Numbered from the stretch's first letter, positions 16,601 through 24,591 are shown. The stretch is 64,000 nucleotides of DNA from Saccharothrix tamanrassetensis (GCF_014203665.1 NZ_JACHJN010000002.1:744001-808000); one strand, 5' to 3'. Translations and numbers: made by a program. The notes: a model not told the origin generated them from the sequence alone.

Positions 16601-17466
16601 CGCACCAGCACGCGGTTCAGGGCGTCCTCGGCGTGTCCCGGCGTGACGTCCACGTCCAGCGCGGCGGACAGCGCCGCCCACGGCGTGCTGCCGGTGGCGG
16701 GCCGGAACACCACCTTCTCCGCGTCGAGCCTCGGCAGGAGACCCGCCAGCACCAGCGACGACTTGCCGCAGCCGGACGGCCCGGTGACCACCAGCACGCC
16801 GTCGCGGTCCAGCCGCCCGGTCAACTCGTCGGCGCGCTGTCCCCGGCCGAAGAAGTACTCGGCGTCCTGCGGCCGGAACGGCTCCAGGCCGCGGAACGGC
16901 GAGGGCTGCGCCGCGGTGGCGGCCAGTTCGGGCCACGCGTCGTGCAGCGCGGCACCGGACAGCGCGTAGCCGATGCGGTGCTCGCGGCGCGCCTCCACCT
17001 CCACCACCATGCCGACCACCGCGCCGAGGTCGTCGTCGATGACCGGGCTGCCGCTGAAGCCCTGGAGCATCGGCAGGCCGTGCGCGCGGTCGTCCTCGAT
17101 GTGGATCCGGCCGCCCGCGATCGCGCCCCGCACCACGCCCTGCGACCACACGCCGTCGGGGCGGTTCGCGGGCACGCCGAACGTCCGCACCCGGTGGTCG
17201 CGGATGCCGTCGTGGGCGACCACCCGGACGGCGCGGGCCCGCGCCGGAGTCGCCGCCAGGCGGAGACCGGCGACGTCCAGCTCGTCGGAGCGGTACTCCA
17301 CGCGGGCCGTGGTGCGTTCGCCCAGCAGCGGGAAGTCGACCTCCACCTCGTCCGCGCCGACCAGGTGCGCGCAGGTGAGCACCAGGTCGGCGGCCACCAG
17401 CACGCCGATCCCGAACGGCTCGCCGTCCCGGAACACCCGGACCACTGCCCGCTCGGCGAGTTCCAC
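13606..17466 (-). CDS. Trypsin-like protease / nSTAND NTPase / beta-propeller protein
   Basis: A 1286-residue three-part protein; GTG start with an AGGGGG Shine-Dalgarno. (1) Trypsin-like domain, residues 1-~180, with an apparently intact triad: His34 in LTCAH, Asp64 in ELDVAGL, Ser138 in GFSGSP. (2) nSTAND/AAA-type NTPase, ~188-560: entry motif EYFFGRGQ, Walker A GPSGCGKS (229-236), Walker B VVVDQFDE (297-304), then a helical winged-helix-like region. (3) A predicted membrane segment (~585-606) and a WD40-like beta-propeller to the C-terminus. This is the architecture of threshold-activated signalling ATPases in bacterial conflict or immunity: the propeller senses, the NTPase oligomerises, the protease is the effector. 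It is translationally linked to trypco1. Confidence 0.9.
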   Translation of the reverse strand: MELAERAVVRVFRDGEPFGIGVLVAADLVLTCAHLVGADEVEVDFPLLGERTTARVEYRSDELDVAGLRLAATPARARAVRVVAHDGIRDHRVRTFGVPANRPDGVWSQGVVRGAIAGGRIHIEDDRAHGLPMLQGFSGSPVIDDDLGAVVGMVVEVEARREHRIGYALSGAALHDAWPELAATAAQPSPFRGLEPFRPQDAEYFFGRGQRADELTGRLDRDGVLVVTGPSGCGKSSLVLAGLLPRLDAEKVVFRPATGSTPWAALSAALDVDVTPGHAEDALNRVLVRRAPSRLTVVVDQFDEALAQRPDEAADLLEELLEAVQTRTPRIDLVVTTTSDPLHRLLGDARFSAVAGYTATIGAPSTPELRDAVEGPLRQAGMPVLQEGLADALLDDLADERNPLPLLEFTLTLLWERQERGVLTHRAYRDLGGVAGAVSTYAEHISERFDPVELRRVLTQLVSPLESGGFVRRAVPPDRLGPIASELARTRLVTLGPSTVELVHEALVRHWARLRQWVEEDREFRLWQDEVERVTRRWVDTRERALLLRGKALRKAVEMAKEHEPTAEQRSFITASAAGNLRRIALRTLAIGMVISLTISLTYAVTRFIGQEGEVAADRAADALLGRGSSMPDRLVNTLRAFRTADRLDTRGLLRTWSRDLRFASVVLTGDAKLNPSGTRIARYAAENRSEIWDVTTDTPSTLDIPAAGERVWAGDDLLITNAGQGDVTVWDARTGRSVRELDADLVRADATGRWIAYGRLDATEVTLLDLQGGERKIPLPGKLFYNRQAPEGAVMLGGVLPTGEVVIHHEGKQSVAGGRDLPVETFEVVPGRPEPTVTRCADNVLRMTGFFSGATLAEVDTVANGCRSGEFSPDGRAVALLGNTELQPGLLRVGPIGDLRRVQAPRGTSVEHVVLEPSGVTRVVLDERGTAIVLRVPPPDDLDRALADAEEASFTPDGAHVVLLFADGRVEAWSREGRTRTGRIGERPRKAPSTSYAFSPDSRTLATREDVHRVTLWNLPDLAPLGGLTAPGPAPTEAEQAFAAPQFLDDHRLLVRRVHDVSVWEARTGKPAGTPFTVPAGPYGYPGLVGVDEDEIAALTPDKRLRRYTVATGLEVPGSDFALAEAADGPAPVAEEDGELLAVRQGRSVVIVDLVEHGEVDRLPVPDNVTVERLRFRDEDRLEITLAGNEPWDAAGGGTAVQLWERNLMWGAPRLLGRSDRRVTRLPDPAVPGYPNAGDEHGGLESGDPAEWVAALCGVVARSRFDQDDRDVPTGSFEGPVCREE

Positions 17467-17490
17467 ACATCCCCCTATCGGCTCAACCGG

Positions 17491-18408
17491 CTACCGGCCC
17501 GCCCAGTCCCGCCACACGGCGGCGCGGGACACCTTCGCACGGCGGCCGATCACGATCCGCTGGACCAGCGTCACGGGCAGCCGGACCACGACCTCGGCCA
17601 GCACTCGGAGGCGCAGCGGGAGCCGGAAGTTCCCCGGCTTCGGCCCGCGCCGGGTGGGCAGCACGGCGGTGAGCGCGGCGAACCTGGCCAGCTGGGTGAC
17701 CGCCACCCGGGCCGGGGCGCAGCGGATCAGCATGAGCAGCCGGTTGCGCTCGTTCCAGCGGTGGAACCGGCGGGAGCCGGGGTCGGTGCTCGCGCCGTGC
17801 CGGTGGCGGACGCGCGCCCGGCCCACCGGGACGACCCGGTGGCCGGCCAGCCGCAGCCGCCAGGCCGTGTCGGTGTCCTCGTAGTAGCAGAAGAAGCCCG
17901 CCGGGACGCCGCCGTTGGCCTTGAGGACCCGGGTGCGCAGCAGGGCCGCGCCGCCGCAGAAACCGAACACCTCACGCCCGGCGAGCACCAGGTCCGCGCC
18001 GTGGCCGTCGGCGGTCAGCGCCACGCCCACCGATTGGGTCGAACCGTCGGCCAGCAGCAGGGCGGACGTGGCGGCGGCGGCATCCGGGGTCGCGCCGAGG
18101 GCGTCTTCGAGGGAGGCGAGCCAGCCGTCGGCCGGGACGGCGTCGTCGTTCAGCCAGGCGGTGTACTCGGTGTCGATCAGCGGCAGGACGGCGGCCAGCG
18201 CGCCCGCGTAGCCCCGGTTCCGGGCCAGTCGCACGGTCCGGGGTGCGCTGGGGTGGGCCGCGATCAGCTCGGCGGTGCCGTCGTCCGAGGCGTTGTCCAG
18301 CACGAGCGCGCGGTGCGGGCGTTGGCGGGCGAGCGCGTCCAGGCACGCGGTGATGTGGTCACGGCCGCGCCACGTCACCACGACCACCGTCGTGCTGGGG
18401 ATCGACAC
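17491..18408 (-). CDS. Glycosyltransferase family 2 (GT-A)
   Basis: A 305-residue GT-A enzyme. Motifs: TTVVVVTWRGRDHITACLDA at the N-terminus, LDNASDDGTAE, the metal-site AWLNDDAVPADGW, and YYEDTDTAWRLRLAGH, as in rhamnosyl- and galactofuranosyl-transferases. The C-terminal ~80 residues are basic and partly hydrophobic, fitting peripheral attachment to the inner membrane. It lies 24 bp upstream of the trypsin/NTPase gene on the same strand, so both may be read from one promoter, while its 5' end is only 20 bp from the divergent GT4 gene. Confidence 0.88.
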   Translation of the reverse strand: MSIPSTTVVVVTWRGRDHITACLDALARQRPHRALVLDNASDDGTAELIAAHPSAPRTVRLARNRGYAGALAAVLPLIDTEYTAWLNDDAVPADGWLASLEDALGATPDAAAATSALLLADGSTQSVGVALTADGHGADLVLAGREVFGFCGGAALLRTRVLKANGGVPAGFFCYYEDTDTAWRLRLAGHRVVPVGRARVRHRHGASTDPGSRRFHRWNERNRLLMLIRCAPARVAVTQLARFAALTAVLPTRRGPKPGNFRLPLRLRVLAEVVVRLPVTLVQRIVIGRRAKVSRAAVWRDWAGR

Positions 18409-18428
18409 GGCGTGAGACGGTACGCGAC

Positions 18429-19478
18429 GTGCCCAACCTGGTTGTGCTGACCGAGCAGTTGCTGGCCCCGGTGCCCGGCGGGACCGGCCGGTACACCCGT
18501 GAGCTGACCGCCGCGCTGGCCGCGACCGCCCCCGCCGGGTGGGAGGTCACGGGTGTCGTGAGCAGGCAGTCGGACGTGAGCGCGGCGGCGGTGCCGGGGG
18601 TTTCGGGTCCTCGGGTGCTGCCGCTGCCCCGGCGGGCGCTGATCGCCGCTTGGGAGCACGGGATCCCGTACTGGCCCGGCGGCGACGCCGTGCACGCGCC
18701 CACGCCGCTCGCGCCGCCCCGTGGCCGGGTGGTGGTGACCGTGCACGACGTAGTGCCGTGGACGCACCCCGAAACCCTGACCTCCCGTGGCGCGCTGTGG
18801 CACCGGAAGGTGATCACCCGGGCCGTGTCGCGGGCCGCCGCGATCGTGGTGCCGACCCACGCCGTGGCCGATGAGCTGCGGCGATACGCACCCGGACCGG
18901 TGCCGGTGAAGGTCGTGCACAACGGTGTGACGGAGTTCCCGGCGGAGGAACCCGTCCCCGACCTGCCCGCCCGCTACGTGCTGGCGGTGGGCACGATCGA
19001 GCCGCGCAAGGGGTTCGGCGAGCTGGTGGCCGCGACCGCCGAGGTCGACGTGCCGCTGGTGGTCGTCGGGCCGCAGGGCTGGGGCGGGGTGGACCTGCGC
19101 GCGCCGCACGTCCGGCTGCTCGGACGGCTGAGCGACCCGCGGCTGGCCCACGTGCTGCGGCGGGCGGCGGTGCTGGCCGCACCGAGCCTCGCCGAGGGGT
19201 TCGGGCTGCCCGTGGTGGAAGCCATGGCGGCGGGCGTCCCGGTGATCCATTCGGACGCGCCGGCACTGGTCGAAGTGGCTGCCGGGGCTGGGCTGGTCGT
19301 CCCCCGCGGCAACCGCGCGGCGCTGGTCGCCGCACTGCGCTCGGTGCTGTCGGATACCGCCGTAGCGCAACGCGTAGTCGCTTCAGGTTTAACCCGCGCA
19401 CAACACTTCACCTGGGAAAACGCGGCGCGGGAGGTGTGGTCGACGCACCTTTCGCTCGGACGGCGGCATCCCGTTTGA
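18429..19478 (+). CDS. Glycosyltransferase family 4 (GT-B)
   Basis: A 349-residue GT-B enzyme from GTG 18429. N-terminal LLAPVPGGTGRYTRELTAAL is the acceptor-side loop; VVTVHDVVPWTHP and VPTHAVADEL are typical of mannosyl/rhamnosyl transferases acting on lipid-linked glycans; the donor site is LAVGTIEPRKGFGELV and LAAPSLAEGFGLPVVEAMAA. It heads a plus-strand run of glycosyltransferases with the next gene 46 bp downstream. The intergenic space to the divergent GT2 gene is only 20 bp, so promoters must lie inside the coding regions. Confidence 0.88.
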   Translation: MPNLVVLTEQLLAPVPGGTGRYTRELTAALAATAPAGWEVTGVVSRQSDVSAAAVPGVSGPRVLPLPRRALIAAWEHGIPYWPGGDAVHAPTPLAPPRGRVVVTVHDVVPWTHPETLTSRGALWHRKVITRAVSRAAAIVVPTHAVADELRRYAPGPVPVKVVHNGVTEFPAEEPVPDLPARYVLAVGTIEPRKGFGELVAATAEVDVPLVVVGPQGWGGVDLRAPHVRLLGRLSDPRLAHVLRRAAVLAAPSLAEGFGLPVVEAMAAGVPVIHSDAPALVEVAAGAGLVVPRGNRAALVAALRSVLSDTAVAQRVVASGLTRAQHFTWENAAREVWSTHLSLGRRHPV

Positions 19479-19524
19479 GCCATTCCCCGGCAACCGCCGA
19501 GTCGCCACCCGTACTCTTCCACGC

Positions 19525-20670
19525 GTGTCATCCGTCGAACCCAGCGTGCTGATCGACGCCACCGCCGTGCCGACGGACCGGGGTGGCGTCGGGCGGTACG
19601 TGGACTCGCTGGTGGCGGCGCTGGACGCGGACGGGGTCCGGCTGAGCGTGGTGTGCCAGCCCCGTGACGCCGAACTGTACGGCCGGGTCGCGCCCAGCTC
19701 GCGGATCGTCACCGCCGCCGACGCGGTGGCCACCCGCACCGCGCGGCTGACCTGGGAGCAGACCTCGTTGCCGCGGCTGGCCACCCGGCTGGGCGTGCAG
19801 GTCGTGCACTCGCCGCACTACACCGTGCCGCTGGCGAACCGGGTGGCGTCCGTGGTGACGCTGCACGACGCGACGTTCTTCACCGACGCCGTGCTGCACT
19901 CGTCGGTGAAGGCGCGGTTCTTCCGGTCGTGGACGCGGGCTTCGCTGCGCCGGGCGGCGCTGTGCATCGTGCCGAGCCGGGCCACGGCGGACGAGTTGGC
20001 GCGGGTCGCCGGCGCGGACCGGCGCTCGCTGCACATCGCGCAGCACGGCGTGGACACCGAGCGGTTCCACCCGCCGACACCGGACGAGGTGGCGGTGGTG
20101 CGGCGGTCGCTGTCGCTGGGCGACGCGCCGTACGTCGCCTTCCTGGGTGCGCTGGAGCCCCGCAAGAACGTGCCGGCGCTCATCCGCGGGTTCGCGCAGG
20201 CCTGCCGGGGGCGGGTCGACCCGCCGACGCTGGTGCTGGCCGGGCAGCCGGGGTGGGACAGCCAGGTGGAGCGGGCGCTGGACGCGGTGCCGCACCGGAT
20301 CCGCGTGATCCGGGCGGGCTACCTGCCGTTCGGGCAGCTCGCGGGCTTCCTGGGCGGCGCCGAGGTGGTGGCGTACCCGTCGTTGGGCGAGGGGTTCGGG
20401 CTGCCCGTGCTGGAGGCGATGGCCTGCGGCGCGGCGGTGCTGACCACCCGCCGGCTGAGCCTGCCCGAGGTGGGCGGCGACGCGGTCGCGTACTGCGGGG
20501 TCGGCGCGGGCGACATCGCGGCGGCGCTGGGCGAGCTGCTCGACGACCCGGCCCGGCGGGACGAGCTGGCGAGCGCGGCGCTGGTGCGGGCCAAGGACTT
20601 CTCCTGGTCGACCTCGGCGGCCCGGCACCGGCTGGCGTACGAGCGGGCCGTGCGCGTGCACCGCCGCTGA
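19525..20670 (+). CDS. Glycosyltransferase family 4 (GT-B)
   Basis: A 381-residue GT-B enzyme starting at a GTG. It is a paralogue of the preceding gene: VLIDATAVPTDRGGVGRYVD, VVHSPHYTVPL, VTLHDATFFTD, IVPSRATADELARVAG, then FLGALEPRKNVPALIRGFA and YPSLGEGFGLPVLEAMACGA in the donor domain. Probably consecutive action with its neighbour in building one surface glycan. It is followed by 70 bp containing a CsoR-like operator, so the next gene is separately controlled. Confidence 0.88.
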   Translation: MSSVEPSVLIDATAVPTDRGGVGRYVDSLVAALDADGVRLSVVCQPRDAELYGRVAPSSRIVTAADAVATRTARLTWEQTSLPRLATRLGVQVVHSPHYTVPLANRVASVVTLHDATFFTDAVLHSSVKARFFRSWTRASLRRAALCIVPSRATADELARVAGADRRSLHIAQHGVDTERFHPPTPDEVAVVRRSLSLGDAPYVAFLGALEPRKNVPALIRGFAQACRGRVDPPTLVLAGQPGWDSQVERALDAVPHRIRVIRAGYLPFGQLAGFLGGAEVVAYPSLGEGFGLPVLEAMACGAAVLTTRRLSLPEVGGDAVAYCGVGAGDIAAALGELLDDPARRDELASAALVRAKDFSWSTSAARHRLAYERAVRVHRR

Positions 20671-20713
20671 TCTCCACTCTCGTGCGATCTTCCTTCTTTC
20701 CTGGGTGCTTAAC

Positions 20714-20730
20714 ATACCCCTAGGGGGTAT
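20714..20730. promoter_or_regulatory. CsoR-type copper operator candidate
   Basis: ATACCCCTAGGGGGTAT is an almost perfect palindrome with two G/C tracts, the form recognised by CsoR/RcnR-family copper repressors. It ends 10 bp before the DUF4396 start codon, so bound repressor would cover the transcription or translation start. No csoR gene is present in the window, so the regulator would be encoded elsewhere. The call rests on motif form and on the downstream protein's His-rich tail. Confidence 0.65.
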
Positions 20731-20740
20731 TGTTTCCGCC

Positions 20741-21187
20741 ATGAACGACGCATCGTGGAAGACCGCCGCCTCGGCCACCCTGCACTGCCTCACCGGCTGC
20801 GCCATCGGCGAAGTCCTCGGCATGGTCATCGGCACCGCCCTGGGCCTGCCCAACTGGGGCACCATCGTGCTCGCGGTGGTCCTGGCCTTCTTCTTCGGCT
20901 ACGCGCTCACCCTGCGCGGCGTGCTGAAGGCGGGCGTCGGGTTCCGCGCGGCGCTGAAGACCGCACTGGCCGCCGACACGGTGTCGATCGCGGTCATGGA
21001 GATCGTGGACAACGCGGTGATGGTCGTCGTGCCGGGCGCGATGGAGGCCGGGTTGGCGAGTTGGCTGTTCTGGGGCGCGCTGGCGTTCTCGTTGGCGGTG
21101 GCGTTCGTGCTGACCGTGCCGGTCAACCGGTGGCTCATCGCACGCGGCAGGGGACACGCCGTCGTGCACCACGTCCACCACCACTAG
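20741..21187 (+). CDS. DUF4396 membrane protein
   Basis: A 148-residue protein from ATG 20741. The family signature LHCLTGCAIGEVLGMVIG (with conserved His and two Cys) is at residues ~10-27, followed by further hydrophobic helices (IVLAVVLAFFFGYALTL, MVVVPGAMEAGLASWLF, ALAFSLAVAFVLTVPV), so four membrane segments. The C-terminus is histidine-rich (GHAVVHHVHHH). Function of DUF4396 is not established; the His/Cys content and the CsoR-like box upstream point to copper handling. The gene sits between glycosyltransferases but has its own operator. Confidence 0.85.
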   Translation: MNDASWKTAASATLHCLTGCAIGEVLGMVIGTALGLPNWGTIVLAVVLAFFFGYALTLRGVLKAGVGFRAALKTALAADTVSIAVMEIVDNAVMVVVPGAMEAGLASWLFWGALAFSLAVAFVLTVPVNRWLIARGRGHAVVHHVHHH

Positions 21188-21196
21188 GGTGGCCGC

Positions 21197-22054
21197 GTGA
21201 CGCGCTATGGAGACGGACTGGCGGTCGTGACCGTCACCTACTCGCCCGGTGAAACCCTGGACGGCTTCCTGACCACGCTGGCGGAGGCCACCACCCGGCC
21301 CGTCTCGGTGGTGCTGGCGGACAACGGCTCCACCGACGGCGTGCCGGAGCGCGCGGCCGACGAACACGACCACGTGACCTTCCTGTCGACCGGCGGCAAC
21401 CTCGGCTACGGTGCGGCGGCCAACCGCGGTGTGGCGTCGCTGCCCGACGACGTCGGCTGGGTGGTGGTCGCCAACCCGGACCTGTCGTGGACCCCGGGCA
21501 GCCTGGACGTGCTGCTTGAGGCCGCCAAGCGGTGGCCGCGCGGCGGGGCGTTCGGACCGCTGATCAAGGAGCCGAACGGCGCGGTGTACCCGTCCGCACG
21601 GCAGCTGCCGTCGCTCGGCCGCGGCCTCGGGCACGCGGTGTTCGGGAAGCTCTGGCCCGCGAACCCGTGGACCCGCGAGTACCGCCAGGAGAAGGCGTCG
21701 ATCCAGGAGCGCACCGCCGGCTGGCTGTCCGGCTCGTGCCTCCTGCTGCGCCGCGAGGCGTTCGACTCCGTCGACGGCTTCGACTCCCGCTACTTCATGT
21801 ACTTCGAGGACGTCGACCTCGGCGACCGCATCGGCCGCGCCGGCTGGCTCAACGTCTACGTGCCGGAAGCCGAGGTCGTCCACATCGGCGGCCACTCCAC
21901 CGCCCGCGCGTCCGCGCGGATGCTCGCGGCCCACCACAGCAGCGCCTACCGCTACCTGGCCGACCGCCACCAGGGCGCGCTCTGGGCACCACTGCGCCTG
22001 GCCGTGCAGACAGGACTGGGCCTGCGCCTGAAGCTGGTCACCCGACGCGGCTGA
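21197..22054 (+). CDS. wbbL: WbbL-type rhamnosyltransferase (GT2)
   Basis: A 285-residue GT-A enzyme from GTG 21197. It matches actinobacterial WbbL, which moves rhamnose from dTDP-rhamnose to GlcNAc-pyrophosphoryl-decaprenol, making the linker between peptidoglycan and the arabinogalactan or equivalent. Motifs: LADNGSTDGVPERAAD, GNLGYGAAANRG, VVVANPDLSWTPGS, GWLSGSCLLLRREAFDSVDG and FMYFEDVDLGDRIGRAGW. In mycobacteria wbbL1 (Rv3265c) lies between rmlD and manB; here the pyrophosphorylase is 0.9 kb downstream, so the order is kept but interrupted by the DNA glycosylase gene. Confidence 0.88.
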   Translation: MTRYGDGLAVVTVTYSPGETLDGFLTTLAEATTRPVSVVLADNGSTDGVPERAADEHDHVTFLSTGGNLGYGAAANRGVASLPDDVGWVVVANPDLSWTPGSLDVLLEAAKRWPRGGAFGPLIKEPNGAVYPSARQLPSLGRGLGHAVFGKLWPANPWTREYRQEKASIQERTAGWLSGSCLLLRREAFDSVDGFDSRYFMYFEDVDLGDRIGRAGWLNVYVPEAEVVHIGGHSTARASARMLAAHHSSAYRYLADRHQGALWAPLRLAVQTGLGLRLKLVTRRG

Positions 22055-22070
22055 CCGGCCCGGGGACGCC

Positions 22071-22961
22071 TCACATCGCGCGGTAGTCCCGCGGCGCGAA
22101 CCGCGGACCGAAGCGCGGCTTCCGAGCGCCCGACGCCTCCACGTACCGCACGGCCCGATACCGCTGCGGGCGGTACGGGGCCAGGACCTCGGCCATCCCG
22201 TCGTCGTCCAACGGGCGGCCCAGCAGCGCCCACCCCACCAGCCCGGCCAGGTGGAAGTCGCCGAAGCTCACCGCGTCCGGGTCGCCCCAGGCCCGCTGCG
22301 CGATCTCGGCGGCCGTCCACACCCCGATACCCGGCACCTTGCACAGCAACGCCCGCCCGGCCTCGCCCCGCAGGTCGCAGGCGCCCTCCAGGCGGTGCGC
22401 CACCTGCGCGGCGGCGATCAGCGCACGACGGCGCGCCCCGTCGACGCCGGCCCGGTGCCACTCCCAGTCGGTGATCCCGAGCACCGCGCGCGGCGTGGGC
22501 GGAACCCGCATCCCGACCGGCGCGGGCCCCGGTGCGGCCGTGCCGAACTTCCGGCACAGCTCCCGGTAGGACCGGTGGGCTTCGACGATCGTCACCTTCT
22601 GCTCCAGCACGGCCGGCAGCAGCACGTCCCACACCCGACCGCCGGCGCCCAGCCGCATGCCGGGCAGGCGCCGCCGGGTCTCCGCGACCAGCGGGTGGTG
22701 GGCCTCGAACGCCGAATCGTCGTCCTCCGCACCCAGCAGCGCGGGCAACCGGTCCAGCAACCACTCGGCCCCGTCACCCCAGGCCCGTCCGACGACGTCA
22801 GCCGGCCTGGTGACGTGCAACGTCCCCGGACCGACCGGCGTGTTCGCCGTCAACCACACCCCGCCCTCCGCGCGGAACGTGACGTCACCCGGCCCCCGCC
22901 GCAGCGGCCCGAGCACCCCGGCCACGTCCAGCGGGAACAGGGGACGCCACGTCCTAAGCAT
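22071..22961 (-). CDS. DNA-3-methyladenine glycosylase 2 / AlkA-like HhH-GPD protein
   Basis: A 296-residue base-excision repair glycosylase. The C-terminal half carries the helix-hairpin-helix, LLCKVPGIGVWTAAEIAQRAWGD, and the GPD-type loop with the catalytic aspartate in DPDAVSFGDFHLAGLVGW. The N-terminal half is variable, as in AlkA homologues that remove alkylated purines. No iron-sulfur cysteines are seen at the C-terminus. It is placed head to tail after the pyrophosphorylase gene (11 bp gap), so it may be co-transcribed although unrelated in function. Confidence 0.85.
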   Translation of the reverse strand: MLRTWRPLFPLDVAGVLGPLRRGPGDVTFRAEGGVWLTANTPVGPGTLHVTRPADVVGRAWGDGAEWLLDRLPALLGAEDDDSAFEAHHPLVAETRRRLPGMRLGAGGRVWDVLLPAVLEQKVTIVEAHRSYRELCRKFGTAAPGPAPVGMRVPPTPRAVLGITDWEWHRAGVDGARRRALIAAAQVAHRLEGACDLRGEAGRALLCKVPGIGVWTAAEIAQRAWGDPDAVSFGDFHLAGLVGWALLGRPLDDDGMAEVLAPYRPQRYRAVRYVEASGARKPRFGPRFAPRDYRAM

Positions 22962-22972
22962 CGGAGGGGGTC

Positions 22973-24052
22973 CTAGGCATCGGTGGAGAACCGGACCCCG
23001 GCCTCGGGCAGCACGACCCCCGGCCACACCCGCGCGCCACCGATCAACTCGCACCGCGCACCGATCACCGCACCGTCACCGATCACCGCGTCCGACACCA
23101 CGGCCCCGGCCTGGACCAGCGCGTCCACCCCGAGCACACTCCGCTCGATCCGCGCACCCTCGCCGACCACGGCCCCGTCGAACAACACGGACCCGTCCAC
23201 CACCGCACCAGCCGCCACCGTGCAGCCCGCGCCCACCGTCGCACCACCGGTCACCACCGCGCCCGGATCCACCTTCGCGCCGGGCAGCAGGATCGCGTCG
23301 CCCACCGCCCCCGGCAGCGCGGCCGACGGCGCAACCCCCCGCACCAGGTCCGCCGAACCCCGCACGAACGCGGCCGGGGTGCCCAGGTCCAGCCAGTACG
23401 AGGTGTCGACGTGCCCCTGCAGCCGCGCCCCCGACGCCAGCAGCCCGGGGAACGTCTCCCGCTCCACCGAGACCGGCCGCCCGGTCGGGATGCCGTCGAC
23501 CACCTCCCGGCGGAACACGTAGCAACCGGCGTTGATCTGGTCCGTCGGCGGGTTCTCGGTCTTCTCCAGGAACGCCGTCACCCGGCCCTCGGCGTCCGTC
23601 GGCACGCACCCGAACCGACGCGGGTCCTCCACCTTCACCAGGTGGAGCGTCACGTCCGCGTTCGCGGAACGATGGGTCGCCAGCACACCCCGGAGGTCCA
23701 CACCGGACAGGATGTCGCCGTTGAACACCATCACGTCGCGTTCACGCAGCTTGTGGGCCACGTTCCGGATCGCGCCCGCCGTGTCCAGCGGCACGTCCTC
23801 CACCACGTATTCCAGTTCGAGCCCGAGCGCCGACCCGTCGCCGAAGTGCTCCTGGAACACCTCGGCCTTGTACGAGGTGCCGAGCACCACGTGCGTGATG
23901 CCCACCTCCCGGATCCGGGACAGCAGGTGGGTGAGGAACGGCACCCCGGCCGTGGGCAGCATGGGCTTGGGGGCAGAGAGGGTCAGTGGCCGCAGCCGCG
24001 TCCCCTTGCCCCCGACCAGAACCACCGCCTCGACGCCTTGCGGCTCCGACAT
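22973..24052 (-). CDS. manC: NDP-sugar pyrophosphorylase (mannose-1-phosphate guanylyltransferase type)
   Basis: A 359-residue nucleotidyltransferase; ATG complementary to 24050-24052 with GGAGGAGG 8 bp upstream. The N-terminal pyrophosphorylase domain has AVVLVGGKGTRLRPLTLSAP and PKPMLPTAGVPF, VFNGDILSGVD at the metal site, and FLEKTENPPTDQINAGCYVF. Residues ~250-355 form a left-handed parallel beta-helix of hexapeptide repeats. It corresponds to mycobacterial Rv3264c (GDP-mannose pyrophosphorylase), supplying GDP-mannose from the mannose-1-phosphate made by the phosphomannomutase at 34.3 kb. Symbol assigned by this synteny; UDP/dTDP use cannot be excluded. Confidence 0.88.
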   Translation of the reverse strand: MSEPQGVEAVVLVGGKGTRLRPLTLSAPKPMLPTAGVPFLTHLLSRIREVGITHVVLGTSYKAEVFQEHFGDGSALGLELEYVVEDVPLDTAGAIRNVAHKLRERDVMVFNGDILSGVDLRGVLATHRSANADVTLHLVKVEDPRRFGCVPTDAEGRVTAFLEKTENPPTDQINAGCYVFRREVVDGIPTGRPVSVERETFPGLLASGARLQGHVDTSYWLDLGTPAAFVRGSADLVRGVAPSAALPGAVGDAILLPGAKVDPGAVVTGGATVGAGCTVAAGAVVDGSVLFDGAVVGEGARIERSVLGVDALVQAGAVVSDAVIGDGAVIGARCELIGGARVWPGVVLPEAGVRFSTDA

Positions 24053-24198
24053 GCCGTTTTTCCTCCTCCGCTTACTTCCACCCGTAGATGCGAATACTCT
24101 GGCACGAGCACCCAGACGACACGGGCTCAGGCCCCGTGTCACCCATCGGCACCGCCGGCGCCTCCCGCCGGCCCAAGGCAAACGCAGGAGAGATCCGG

Positions 24199-24591
24199 AT
24201 GGACCCCCGCGCTCGGGCCGACGCGGCGCTGGCCCGTGCTCGTGCACGTGGCATCCACGTCGTGACGCCGGACAACATGACGTCCCCGATGGACTCGTCG
24301 GCCACCCAGCAGATCCCACGCAGCATGGTCGACGCAGCCGACCCCCGCCTGGCCGACCCGGACAGCACCATGATCCTGTCCGCCCAGGTGGCCGCCGGCC
24401 GCCAACCGACCACCCCCCAACTCCCACCCCCGGCCGCCGCCGAACCCCAGCCGGAACTACGCGTCGCCCCGGGCCCGGTGCCGACCGTGCAACAGGTGGA
24501 AACCTCCCGCCCCTCCCTGTCGCAACGCCTGTCCGGCGGCCAAGACCAACGCCCACCCGGCCTGACCCAACGCCTGTCCGGCGACAGCTGA
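24199..24591 (+). CDS. Hypothetical protein, proline/glutamine-rich
   Basis: A 130-residue protein from ATG 24199 behind GCAGGAGAG. The N-terminus is basic and repetitive (MDPRARADAALARARARG), followed by IHVVTPDNMTSPMDSSATQQIP and a proline-rich disordered C-terminal half ending in two copies of a QRLSGG/QRLSGD motif. No known domain. Similar short proteins with the TPDNxxSPMDxxxTQQIPR core seem to occur beside this pyrophosphorylase in related genera (from memory, not checked). It is divergent from the pyrophosphorylase gene (146-bp shared promoter region). No cysteines, no membrane segment. Confidence 0.7.
   Translation: MDPRARADAALARARARGIHVVTPDNMTSPMDSSATQQIPRSMVDAADPRLADPDSTMILSAQVAAGRQPTTPQLPPPAAAEPQPELRVAPGPVPTVQQVETSRPSLSQRLSGGQDQRPPGLTQRLSGDS

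Noticed and set aside
15937..18450. 837-codon plus-strand open frame
   Set aside because: It runs antisense through the trypsin/NTPase and GT2 genes; both of those have clear motifs, this frame has none.
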